A stretch of DNA of 64,000 nucleotides, from NCBI RefSeq assembly GCF_000020005.1, contig NC_010718.1, positions 315,001 to 379,000 of the forward strand, written 5' to 3'. The notes beneath the pieces were generated by a model, which was not told the origin of the DNA, ran no database searches, and was given only the letters and a program-made list of their open reading frames with translations. How positions within the stretch are numbered: the stretch's first letter is position 1; every line of letters starts with the position of its first letter. The DNA comes from Natranaerobius thermophilus JW/NM-WN-LF (GTDB lineage Bacteria > Bacillota > Natranaerobiia > Natranaerobiales > Natranaerobiaceae). The position numbers and the translations under genes are program-made. Of this stretch, positions 18,835 to 26,373 are shown piece by piece.

Positions 18835-20031
18835 TTGGAAAATAAACTTGTAAAAGTTGGTATAGAAAGATGTTTAGATTACAAACATGAACAACTTAAA
18901 TCAACCGTCATCAAAACCCTTAATTACTTCGGTGGATTAGAGAAATTAGTTAATCAAGGTGATAAAGTCTTACTGAAAGTTAATCTGTTGAGCCCTAAAG
19001 AACCAGAACAAGCAGTCACTACCCACCCACAACTTGTGAAAGTTATTTGCGAACTAGTTAAAGAACTAGGAGCTAATCCCATAGTAGGTGATTCATCCGG
19101 TGGTATGACCAGTAAAGGCTCAAGGACGAACAGGGCTTTTCAGATTAGCGGTATACAACAGGCGGCTGAGGAAGCGGGTGCGGAAATTGTAAATTTTGAT
19201 GAAGCTGGCTCTGTAGAAATGACTTCTCAAGTCCAAGGTAATACTTATCAATTCTATGTAGCTCAACCTGTTATAGAAGCTGATGTTATAATCAACCTGC
19301 CTAAACTAAAAACCCACGGCCTGACGTATTTCACTGGGGCAGTTAAAAATATGTACGGAGTTTTACCTGGGAATCAAAAGCGGGATTTACACAGAAAATA
19401 TCCAGATACCGATGAGTTCTCACGCTTATTATCTGTTTTATACGATACGGTCAAACCTGATTTGACAATTATGGATGGAATTTGGTCTATGGAAGGAAAT
19501 GGTCCTTCGGCTGGTACTAGAAAAGACTTGGGTTTAATTTTGGCAAGTAAAGATGGAGTGGCCCTTGATGAAGTAGCGTGTAATATTATCGGCTTTCGTC
19601 CACTACAAGTAAAAACTACCAGGATGGCACAAGCATTGGAATTTGGAACGGCAGATTTAGGTCAAATTAGTTTGCCTGACAATATTTCTAAATATCGCGT
19701 TGATAATTTTCAATTACCTGATACCAGGTTTGTTGAAATGGTACCATCCTGGCTGACTCGAGCTGTAATTAACCAGTTAAGAACTGTCCCTCAAATAGAT
19801 AGTAATAGCTGTGCTCACTGCGGTATCTGCCAAAAAAGTTGTCCTGTTGATGCTATTAAAACACAACGAAGCACTAATGGAGATAAAAATCTCTATACTA
19901 TAACACCTGATAATTGTATTGAATGTTACTGTTGTCATGAACTCTGTCCTGAAAAGGCTGTAAATATTGAATTTCGCGGAAAGCTAGGAAAACTAATTAA
20001 TCGCTTGCAATTCTTTATGAATTTTATTTAG
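18835..20031 (+). CDS. DUF362 protein with two [4Fe-4S] clusters
   Basis: Residues 1-300 are the DUF362 domain (VLLKVNLLSPKEPEQAVTTH, GDSSGG, INLPKLKTHGLTYFTGAVKN). The C-terminus is a bacterial ferredoxin fold with CAHCGICQKSCPVDAI and CIECYCCHELCPEKAV, which should hold two [4Fe-4S] clusters. It is probably a cytoplasmic redox protein; the substrate is unknown. TTG 18835 lies eight bases after GGGAGG, whereas TTG 18829 is too close. Its last 39 bases overlap the end of the convergent aldo/keto reductase gene, which also carries a ferredoxin-like tail. Confidence 0.85.
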   Translation: MENKLVKVGIERCLDYKHEQLKSTVIKTLNYFGGLEKLVNQGDKVLLKVNLLSPKEPEQAVTTHPQLVKVICELVKELGANPIVGDSSGGMTSKGSRTNRAFQISGIQQAAEEAGAEIVNFDEAGSVEMTSQVQGNTYQFYVAQPVIEADVIINLPKLKTHGLTYFTGAVKNMYGVLPGNQKRDLHRKYPDTDEFSRLLSVLYDTVKPDLTIMDGIWSMEGNGPSAGTRKDLGLILASKDGVALDEVACNIIGFRPLQVKTTRMAQALEFGTADLGQISLPDNISKYRVDNFQLPDTRFVEMVPSWLTRAVINQLRTVPQIDSNSCAHCGICQKSCPVDAIKTQRSTNGDKNLYTITPDNCIECYCCHELCPEKAVNIEFRGKLGKLINRLQFFMNFI

Positions 20032-21138
20032 CCAGCTTCTGATGTGTATATCTTGTGGGCACTCCTGTTCACAAGCTCCACATTCTATGCATCTTCCTCC
20101 ATCTCTTTCTCCGTCGATTAATTTTTGATAAGTCTGTTTGGCTTTGTCTTGATCCTTAAATAAGTGCAGCTCATTGTACAGGTTGAAAATCGATGAAATT
20201 GGAATGTTTTCCGGTTCGCAGGGCAGGCAATATCTACAATCAGTACACCCTATTTGAATTCGCTCCTTATATATTTCTTTAACATCTTCGATGGTTTTAA
20301 GTTCTTCTCTAGTCATGCTATTGGGATAAGTATCTGTAGCTATGGTCATATTTTCTTTTAACTGTTTAAAGCTATTCATTCCGCTCAATACAGTGGTGAC
20401 TTCTGGATAGTTTAATACCCAACTTAAAGCCCATTGAGCGGGAGAACGATTCTCGTTAACTGAGTTAAACAAGTTATTCGCTTCATGGGGAAGGTTTTGG
20501 CCCAGCCGACCACCACGAAGAGGTTCCATAATAGCTACTCCGACATCATTTTGGGCAGCATATTTGATTCCTTCTATACCAGCTTGATGATACTCGTCCA
20601 GATAATTAAATTGAACAAGTGTTAATGGCCAGTCGTAAGCATCAATGATTTCTTTAAATAATTCGGTACCGGCATGAAAGGAAAAGGCAGGATATCTTAT
20701 TTTACCTTCCTGTTTAGCTTTGTCTAGCTTGGTTAATAAATTAAATTTATTTGTTTTTTCCCAGTTCACAGGATTCAAAGCATGTAAGAAATAGAAATCA
20801 ATCCAATCTGTATTTAGTTTTTGAAGTTGTTCATCCAAAAATTTATCGAAATCCTCTTCACTTTCCATTTTGGGTACAGGTAACTTGGTGGCTAGATAAA
20901 CTTTATCTCGATAACCATTTTGTAATGCTTTTCCTACTACTGTTTCACTATTGCCTCCATGATATGGATATGCAGTATCGATAAAGTTAATATTATTGTC
21001 TATGGCGTGACGGAGCAATTTAATGGTTTGTTCTTCGTCAATATTTTCGTAGTCATTATTGTGGATAGGGAATCTCAAACATCCGAAACCCAAAGCAGAT
21101 ACAGAAATGTTTAATTTGGGAATTGTTCGAAATTGCAT
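19993..21138 (-). CDS. Aldo/keto reductase with C-terminal iron-sulfur domain
   Basis: Residues 1-280 form an aldo/keto reductase barrel: LGFGCLRFP, NFIDTAYPYHGGNSE with the catalytic Asp and Tyr, VYLATKLP with the lysine, and YFLHALNP with the histidine. The C-terminal 90 residues carry CTDCRYCLPCE and CIECGACEQECPQ, a ferredoxin-like pair of cysteine clusters. This fusion is common in clostridia and may accept electrons from ferredoxin instead of or besides NADPH. Substrate unknown. GGGAGG precedes the ATG. The 3' end overlaps DUF362. Confidence 0.9.
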   Translation of the reverse strand: MQFRTIPKLNISVSALGFGCLRFPIHNNDYENIDEEQTIKLLRHAIDNNINFIDTAYPYHGGNSETVVGKALQNGYRDKVYLATKLPVPKMESEEDFDKFLDEQLQKLNTDWIDFYFLHALNPVNWEKTNKFNLLTKLDKAKQEGKIRYPAFSFHAGTELFKEIIDAYDWPLTLVQFNYLDEYHQAGIEGIKYAAQNDVGVAIMEPLRGGRLGQNLPHEANNLFNSVNENRSPAQWALSWVLNYPEVTTVLSGMNSFKQLKENMTIATDTYPNSMTREELKTIEDVKEIYKERIQIGCTDCRYCLPCEPENIPISSIFNLYNELHLFKDQDKAKQTYQKLIDGERDGGRCIECGACEQECPQDIHIRSWLNKIHKELQAIN

Positions 21139-21296
21139 AATTATTCCCTCCTGATATTTTAAAATTTGTTCTAAATGGTCCCATATATATTTTGATTCTC
21201 TAAAATTTCATGATTTTCCTTTGAAAATGTATTATTTTAGCTTTTTTGGTTAAGAGTAAGTAACAGAACACTGGTTAAGGAGGAAAGTTAATAACG

Positions 21297-21503
21297 ATGA
21301 GAGGAACTGTTAAATGGTTCGATCCTAAAAAAGGTTATGGTTTTATTGAGAAGGAAGATGATGGAGAAGATGTTTTTGTCCACTTTTCAGCCATTCAACA
21401 AGAAGGCTTTAAGACCCTAGAAGAGGGTCAAAAAGTGGAGTTTGAAGTTACCCAAGGGGACAAGGGACCCCAAGCTGAAAATGTTGTAGTCATGGAAGGT
21501 TAG
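21297..21503 (+). CDS. Cold-shock protein (CspA family)
   Basis: Single-stranded nucleic-acid-binding OB-fold protein of 68 residues that melts RNA structure. Both RNP motifs are intact: KGYGFIEKE and DVFVHFSAI. The start [13 protein letters not shown] is typical. AAGGAGG lies 13 bases before ATG, an unusually long gap. An in-frame ATA and ACG lie between, so the exact start could be slightly earlier. The gene is monocistronic with its own terminator. Confidence 0.95.
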   Translation: MRGTVKWFDPKKGYGFIEKEDDGEDVFVHFSAIQQEGFKTLEEGQKVEFEVTQGDKGPQAENVVVMEG

Positions 21504-21516
21504 ATGATCTAACCGG

Positions 21517-21553
21517 CAGTAGGACAGGAACAAGCTGTCCTACTGTTTATTTT
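21517..21553 (+). terminator. Terminator of the cold-shock gene
   Basis: An 11-base perfect stem, CAGTAGGACAG (21517-21527) with CTGTCCTACTG (21535-21545), followed by TTTATTTTT. Confidence 0.92.
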
Positions 21554-21567
21554 TATATCGATTGTAT

Positions 21568-21640
21568 TAAAGCTTGAATGTTGATAACTGTAAAATTTCA
21601 ATTTTACAGCTCAACAACTAAATATAACAGCGACAATAAT
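21568..21640. repeat. Dispersed hairpin repeat, copy A (short form)
   Basis: GTTGATAACTGTAAAATTT (21580-21598) and AATTTTACAGCTCAAC (21600-21615) form an inverted repeat with almost no interior. They are flanked by GTATTAAA on the left and AACTAAATATAACAGC on the right. The same flanks and arms recur at 32,394-32,590, and the right flank alone at 25,826. No coding capacity is present. Confidence 0.75.
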
Positions 21641-21689
21641 AAAAGAATTATAATTTGTAACACCAACGAGATCAGGAGGGTTATTAGCT

Positions 21690-22415
21690 TTGGCTTTAAC
21701 CATATTTCTCAGAACTGTTGTAATATATTTCACCATATTATTGATTATGAGGATCTTAGGTAAGCGTGAAGTTGGTCAACTGTCTACTTTTGACCTGGTT
21801 GTTTCAATCATGATTGCCGAGATTTCCGTTGTCACTATAGAAGATGAAACCATGCCCATTTATATCGGTGTCATTCCTTTATTTACTTTAATGAGCTTAG
21901 AAGTTCTTTTTGTCAAATGGGGGCTGAAGAATAAACTCGTGCAAAAGTTGATTACTGGGACCCCTAGTGTGGTTATTGAAAGGGGTAGAATTTTGGAAAA
22001 TGAGTTGCGGAAAGTCAGGTTTGATTTAAATGACCTAATTTCTCAGCTTCGTCAGCAGAATGTACACAATATTAGAGATGTGGAATACGCTATAGTGGAG
22101 CCAAGTGGGCAGATGAGTGTTATCACCAAAAGTGATAAACGACCGGTGACTAGACAAGATTTAAATATTCAAACATCCTTTGACGGTATCCCGGTTCACT
22201 TGATCATGGATGGGGAAATAGAATATGGGCATTTACAAGAACTTAATTTATCCGAGGAATGGTTAGTAAGTGAGCTAAACAAGCGCGGTTTTGACTCTCC
22301 TCAGGAAATTTTTTATGCGTGTTTAGATACCCAATTTAATCTATATGTAAGTCCTATGGATAAATACGCTTATAAACAAAAAACGCCGCCTCCTTCCTCC
22401 TCATCATCTTCTTGA
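21690..22415 (+). CDS. DUF421 membrane protein (YetF/YcaP-like)
   Basis: Membrane protein of 241 residues. Three hydrophobic helices occupy residues 3-85 and include the family motif MRILGKREVGQLSTFDLVVS. A cytoplasmic or surface domain follows with PSVVIERGRILENELRKVRF and DVEYAIVEPSGQMSVI, as in Bacillus YetF-type proteins. Function is not established for the family. The tail ends in a run of prolines and serines (PPPSSSSSS), probably disordered. TTG 21690 follows AGGAGGG at nine bases. Confidence 0.85.
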   Translation: MALTIFLRTVVIYFTILLIMRILGKREVGQLSTFDLVVSIMIAEISVVTIEDETMPIYIGVIPLFTLMSLEVLFVKWGLKNKLVQKLITGTPSVVIERGRILENELRKVRFDLNDLISQLRQQNVHNIRDVEYAIVEPSGQMSVITKSDKRPVTRQDLNIQTSFDGIPVHLIMDGEIEYGHLQELNLSEEWLVSELNKRGFDSPQEIFYACLDTQFNLYVSPMDKYAYKQKTPPPSSSSSS

Positions 22416-22448
22416 CTTAAAACAAGTTAGTAGAGATAGAAAAGTTGC

Positions 22449-22515
22449 GCTCTCCTCAGGATAACAGCTAGTGATAATTTTGTTACCTTGAGGGGAGTTT
22501 TGTTTGTTTTTAAAA
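22449..22515 (+). terminator. Terminator after the DUF421 gene
   Basis: CTCTCCTCAGGATAACA (22450-22466) pairs imperfectly with TGTTACCTTGAGGGGAG (22481-22497), using several G-T pairs, over a 14-base loop. TTTTGTTTGTTTTT follows. Confidence 0.75.
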
Positions 22516-22529
22516 TTAATATAAATTAG

Positions 22530-22587
22530 TTGACCAATATGGTCGATGGTGATATACTTATATCAATCAAGCTAGACCAATGTGGTC
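22530..22587 (+). promoter_or_regulatory. tetR promoter with twin operators
   Basis: TTGACC (22530-22535) and TATACT (22553-22558) are 17 bases apart, a near-consensus sigma-A promoter. Two almost identical palindromes, GACCAATATGGTC (22532-22544) and GACCAATGTGGTC (22575-22587), sit over the -35 element and just after the start region, 43 bp centre to centre. They are the obvious binding sites for the TetR protein encoded next. Confidence 0.85.
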
Positions 22588-22660
22588 AAAAAAAGTGAAA
22601 TTTATTAGAACAATTTAGAACAATTCGTGTAATCTAGAAAAATATCCTTAGGAGTGATGC

Positions 22661-23332
22661 ATGGTGACAGAAAAATTTACCAATATAGAACCGGAAAAAC
22701 AAGACCGAGTTATAACTGCTGCTTTAAAAGAGTTTTCAGAACATGGGTATGAAAAAGCTTCTACAAATCGAATAGTTAAGCAAGCGGGGATTGGCAAAGG
22801 TATGCTGTTCTACTATTTCAAGAATAAAAAGGAACTTTATTACTATTTAATTGATTATTCCATAGACTATGTGACTAATGAGTACCTCGGCCATATTAAT
22901 GAAAATGTAGTTGATTTTATAGAAAGATATAGACAGATCGCACAAATAAAAATGAAAAAATATGCTGAAAATCCTCACGTTTTTAATTTTTTGGGTTCAA
23001 TTTATATAAATAAAGATGTTAAATTACCACAGGAACTACAAAAGCGCTTTATTGATGCAAGAGAATATGGTTATAGAGTACTATTTAGAAATGTAGACAC
23101 TTCTTTATTTCGCCAAGATATTGATTCGGATAAAATCCTAAAACTTATTTACTGGACTCTTGAGGGTTATGAACAAGAGATACTCAAGAAGTTGGAGGGC
23201 CAGAAATTATCACAAATTGATTATGAACCTTATTGGGATGAATTGGATCAGTATTTAGATATATTGAAAAAAGTTTATTATAGACAAGAGGGGGGTAAAA
23301 ATGACCATTTTGATAGCAGACAATATTACTAA
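22661..23332 (+). CDS. TetR-family regulator of the ABC exporter
   Basis: Ligand-responsive repressor of 223 residues. The N-terminal helix-turn-helix is RVITAALKEFSEHGYEKAST followed by NRIVKQAGIGKGMLFYYFKN. The C-terminal ligand domain is family-specific and its ligand unknown. ATG 22661 is six bases after AGGAG. It is the first gene of a three-gene operon and overlaps the ABC ATPase gene by 32 bases, so it probably represses itself and the exporter through the two palindromes in its promoter. Confidence 0.92.
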   Translation: MVTEKFTNIEPEKQDRVITAALKEFSEHGYEKASTNRIVKQAGIGKGMLFYYFKNKKELYYYLIDYSIDYVTNEYLGHINENVVDFIERYRQIAQIKMKKYAENPHVFNFLGSIYINKDVKLPQELQKRFIDAREYGYRVLFRNVDTSLFRQDIDSDKILKLIYWTLEGYEQEILKKLEGQKLSQIDYEPYWDELDQYLDILKKVYYRQEGGKNDHFDSRQYY

Positions 23333-24209
23333 GAAGTTTGGGAAGTTCACTGCTCTAAAAAAGGTTAACCTGGAAGTTAAAAAAGGTGAAATATTTGGTT
23401 TCATTGGGCCGAATGGAGCGGGTAAGACTACTACAATTCGTATTTTATTGGGAATTTTAAAGGCAACTGAGGGTGCAGCTACTATTTTTGGAAAAGATGC
23501 TTGGAATGACGCAGTAGAACTGCATAAGAGAATTGCGTATGTTCCTGGTGATGTAAATTTGTGGCCGAACCTTACCGGGGGAGAAGTTATTGATTTGTTT
23601 GCCAAACTTCGAGGTTCGCTGAATAAAAAACGTCGGAAAGAATTGATTGATAAATTTAATCTAGATCCTAGTAAAAAATGTAGGACCTACTCTAAAGGCA
23701 ATCGTCAGAAAATTGCTTTGATTTCTGCTTTTGCTTCAGATGCAGATTTGTATATACTTGATGAACCTACGTCAGGCTTAGATCCTTTAATGGAGCGAGT
23801 TTTTCAAGAATGTGTAAACGAAGCAAAAGCTGCTGGAAAAAGCATCTTTCTATCAAGTCATATACTATCCGAGGTTGAACGGTTATGTGATAGAGTGAGT
23901 ATCATTAAAGAAGGTGAAATTATAGAAGCGGGTACTCTAGATGAACTACGTCATTTAACTAGAACTGATGTCATGGTTGAGACCAAGCAAGCTATACCAT
24001 CAACATCTCTTGAAGGTTTCGATGGAGTTCATGACATTCAAGAACAGGGCAATAGACTATCTTTTCAGGTTGATTCAGAGAAATTGGGAGTTGTCATTAA
24101 ATATCTTAGTCAATTTGACATAATCAAATTGGAAAGTGCTCCACCTAAATTAGAAGACTTGTTTATGCGCTATTACAGTGAAGATAGGGTGAGTTCTGAT
24201 GGCAGATAA
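23301..24209 (+). CDS. ABC exporter ATP-binding protein
   Basis: Cytoplasmic ATPase of a drug-type ABC exporter. Walker A is GPNGAGKTTT, the signature appears as YSKGNRQKIAL, and Walker B is LYILDEPTSGLDPL. The usual H-loop histidine follows in LSSHILSEVE. The C-terminal 80 residues form the extension seen in the CcmA/antibiotic export group. It overlaps tetR upstream and the permease by 11 bases downstream, so all three are translated together. Substrate unknown. Confidence 0.92.
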   Translation: MTILIADNITKKFGKFTALKKVNLEVKKGEIFGFIGPNGAGKTTTIRILLGILKATEGAATIFGKDAWNDAVELHKRIAYVPGDVNLWPNLTGGEVIDLFAKLRGSLNKKRRKELIDKFNLDPSKKCRTYSKGNRQKIALISAFASDADLYILDEPTSGLDPLMERVFQECVNEAKAAGKSIFLSSHILSEVERLCDRVSIIKEGEIIEAGTLDELRHLTRTDVMVETKQAIPSTSLEGFDGVHDIQEQGNRLSFQVDSEKLGVVIKYLSQFDIIKLESAPPKLEDLFMRYYSEDRVSSDGR

Positions 24210-25803
24210 AATGTATAGTAATACAGGTCAACTTGTACGTTTTATATTGCGTCGTGATCGGATTAGTATTCCAATATGGTTAACAGCAGTTATTTTAATT
24301 TCCATGATTACTGCCCAAGGTTTTGTTGAGTTATATCCAACCGAACTAGAACGACAGGCTATTGCACAAACCATGAGAAACCCTGCTATGACAGCAATGG
24401 TAGGTCCAGGTTATGGCTTAAATAATTATACTATCGGAGCTATGATGGGACATCAAATGCTACTGTTTACGGCAATTGCCGTAGCAATTATGAATATTTT
24501 ATTTATTATCAAACACACCAGGGCTGACGAAGAAGAGGGTAGGATAGAAATGATTCGCTCCCTACCCGTTGGAAGGCTTTCCAATGTTTTAAGCACTATA
24601 ATAGTTTCTTTTGGAATAAATGTTATTTTAGCCCTTTGTTTAGGTTTTGGACTATTTGCTTTAGGTATTGAAAATATGGAATTAGAAGGGTCACTACTAT
24701 ACGGGGCAGTAGTCGGGGTGACTGGGATGATTTTTGCAGCCTCTACCACTTTATTTGCCCAGTTGTCCGCAAATACCCGGAGCACGATTGGACTTTCTTT
24801 TGGATTTTTGGGTCTAGCTTATCTTGTTCGTGCTATTGGTGATGTGAGCAATGAAACCCTATCTATGTTCTCTCCTTTAGGTTGGGTGTTAAGATCAGAA
24901 GTATATGTAAATAATTACTGGTGGCCTATATTACTAACTTTAGCAGCAGCTTTTGGAATCGTAGCCTACTCCCTGTATTTAAATTCAATTAGAGATTTGG
25001 GAGCTGGTTTTATACCGGCCAGGCCAGGTAGAAGGAAGGCAACACCTTTTTTACTAAGCCCTTTAGGCCTAGGGTTGAGACTGCAACGTACTAGTATAAT
25101 TGCTTGGGCTATTGGGATGCTAGTTTTAGGTGCATCTTATGGCTCTGTTTTCGGTGATTTAGAAGCCTTTTTCACTGACAATGAAATAATGCAGCAAATT
25201 CTGCCTCCCGGACAGGGTCATACTTTAACGGAACAGTTTTTGACCCTTTTAATGGTAGTGATTTCAATATTAAGTACTGTACCAGCTTTAATGATGATCT
25301 TGAAATTAAGAGGAGAAGAAAACAAGAATCGAACAGAAAATCTCTTGACTCGAGCTGTTTCACGAAATCAATTAATGGCAAGTATGTTGGTGATTTCACT
25401 TTTTACTGGCTTCATTATGCTTTTACTTGCTATGCTGGGTTTATGGTCAGCAGGAACAGTAGTAATGGAGGAGCCTATTCCATTTTATACTGCCTTTAAT
25501 TCTGCCATGGTATATTTACCTGCTATGTGGGTTATGATTGGAGCAGCAGTACTACTGATTGGTATTTGGCCTCAAGCTACAGTATTAACTTGGTTGTATT
25601 TAGGTTTTTCTTTTTTCGTGGTATATCTGAGTGGTATATTACAACTTCCCGAATGGCTGGCTAAATTGTCGCCCTTTGGCAATATTCCACAACTGCCCGT
25701 AGAAGAAATGAATTATTTTAGTGTTATAGTGATGACGGTATTTGCACTTGTTTTAATGATAGTTGGATTTAAGGGATATAATAATCGAGATATACAGGGA
25801 TAA
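24199..25803 (+). CDS. ABC exporter permease (tetronasin-exporter-like)
   Basis: Polytopic membrane protein of 534 residues with about twelve hydrophobic segments in two halves. This resembles the fused ABC-2 permeases annotated as tetronasin or antibiotic exporters. The RADEEEGRIEMIRSLPVGR segment is a conserved cytoplasmic loop in this group. Its second half repeats it as LRGEENKNRTENLLTRAVSR. It pairs with the preceding ATPase and is under the TetR-type regulator. Resistance to an antimicrobial or export of a lipid-like compound is likely but not shown. Confidence 0.88.
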   Translation: MADKMYSNTGQLVRFILRRDRISIPIWLTAVILISMITAQGFVELYPTELERQAIAQTMRNPAMTAMVGPGYGLNNYTIGAMMGHQMLLFTAIAVAIMNILFIIKHTRADEEEGRIEMIRSLPVGRLSNVLSTIIVSFGINVILALCLGFGLFALGIENMELEGSLLYGAVVGVTGMIFAASTTLFAQLSANTRSTIGLSFGFLGLAYLVRAIGDVSNETLSMFSPLGWVLRSEVYVNNYWWPILLTLAAAFGIVAYSLYLNSIRDLGAGFIPARPGRRKATPFLLSPLGLGLRLQRTSIIAWAIGMLVLGASYGSVFGDLEAFFTDNEIMQQILPPGQGHTLTEQFLTLLMVVISILSTVPALMMILKLRGEENKNRTENLLTRAVSRNQLMASMLVISLFTGFIMLLLAMLGLWSAGTVVMEEPIPFYTAFNSAMVYLPAMWVMIGAAVLLIGIWPQATVLTWLYLGFSFFVVYLSGILQLPEWLAKLSPFGNIPQLPVEEMNYFSVIVMTVFALVLMIVGFKGYNNRDIQG

Positions 25804-25825
25804 GTAGGACGGCCGCACTTAGCTA

Positions 25826-25858
25826 GTTCAACAACTAAATATAATAGCGACAATAATT
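25826..25858. repeat. Dispersed hairpin repeat, copy B (right flank only)
   Basis: CAACAACTAAATATAATAGC and the next bases GACAATAAT match the right flank of copy A at 21,612-21,640 with a single difference. The inverted arms are missing, so this is a fragment. Confidence 0.6.
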
Positions 25859-25867
25859 TAAAAATAA

Positions 25868-25902
25868 AAATTCCCGCCTATAGCCTATAGGTGGGAATTT
25901 TT
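25868..25902. terminator. Bidirectional terminator
   Basis: AAATTCCCGCCTATAG pairs with CTATAGGTGGGAATTT (one G-T pair), with A residues before and T residues after. It lies between the convergent exporter permease and the CarboxypepD-like gene. Confidence 0.88.
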
Positions 25903-25938
25903 ATTTAAATATAAACTACCTAAGTACTTTAATTAAAC

Positions 25939-26250
25939 TTACTTGTAAAGGTTGAAAGTGCATGATCCATTAGCCCATACCTTAATTGTGTAATCACAAT
26001 CGGGATGTAAAGGTCCAAAAATAAACTGTCCACAATCATCTGTAAAAGTACTGTAGTACGGTTCAACCTTACAAGGATCATAATTTAAGTCTTTAAAAAG
26101 TAATACTACAGCATCTTTTATCGGTTTATTATCTTTATCAACTACGACTCCGTGGATTATAGCTCTTTTTTCATCATGAACTTTGATATTGACATTGAGT
26201 TGTTCACCTTCTTTAGCCTGTAAATTTACCCTTTTCATTTCATGACCCAA
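25939..26250 (-). CDS. Small carboxypeptidase-regulatory-like domain protein
   Basis: A 103-residue protein made almost entirely of one CarboxypepD_reg-like beta-sandwich: IHGVVVDKDNKPIKDAVVLL, then TFTDDCGQFIFGPLHPDCDY. Such domains are usually extracellular or bind sporulation structures, but there is no signal peptide here. Four cysteines (DPC, DDC, PDC, SC) are unusual for a cytoplasmic protein and may cross-link it. TTG 26250 lies eight bases after GGAGG. It is divergent from the YheC/YheD-type gene 120 bp away, so a shared role in the spore or cell surface is possible. Confidence 0.65.
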   Translation of the reverse strand: MGHEMKRVNLQAKEGEQLNVNIKVHDEKRAIIHGVVVDKDNKPIKDAVVLLFKDLNYDPCKVEPYYSTFTDDCGQFIFGPLHPDCDYTIKVWANGSCTFNLYK

Positions 26251-26373
26251 TAATTACACCTCCACTCAGGAATTTTATTCAATATAATACTATGTCATTT
26301 TTAATCAAGAATTGATTATTAACTTCACTAAAATATATATTAATACATTATATGTTGTAAGGAGGTGAATAAC

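Noticed and set aside
21578-21763. A 61-codon frame overlapping the DUF421 start
   Set aside because: It lies across the dispersed repeat and the DUF421 gene in another frame, with no ribosome site.
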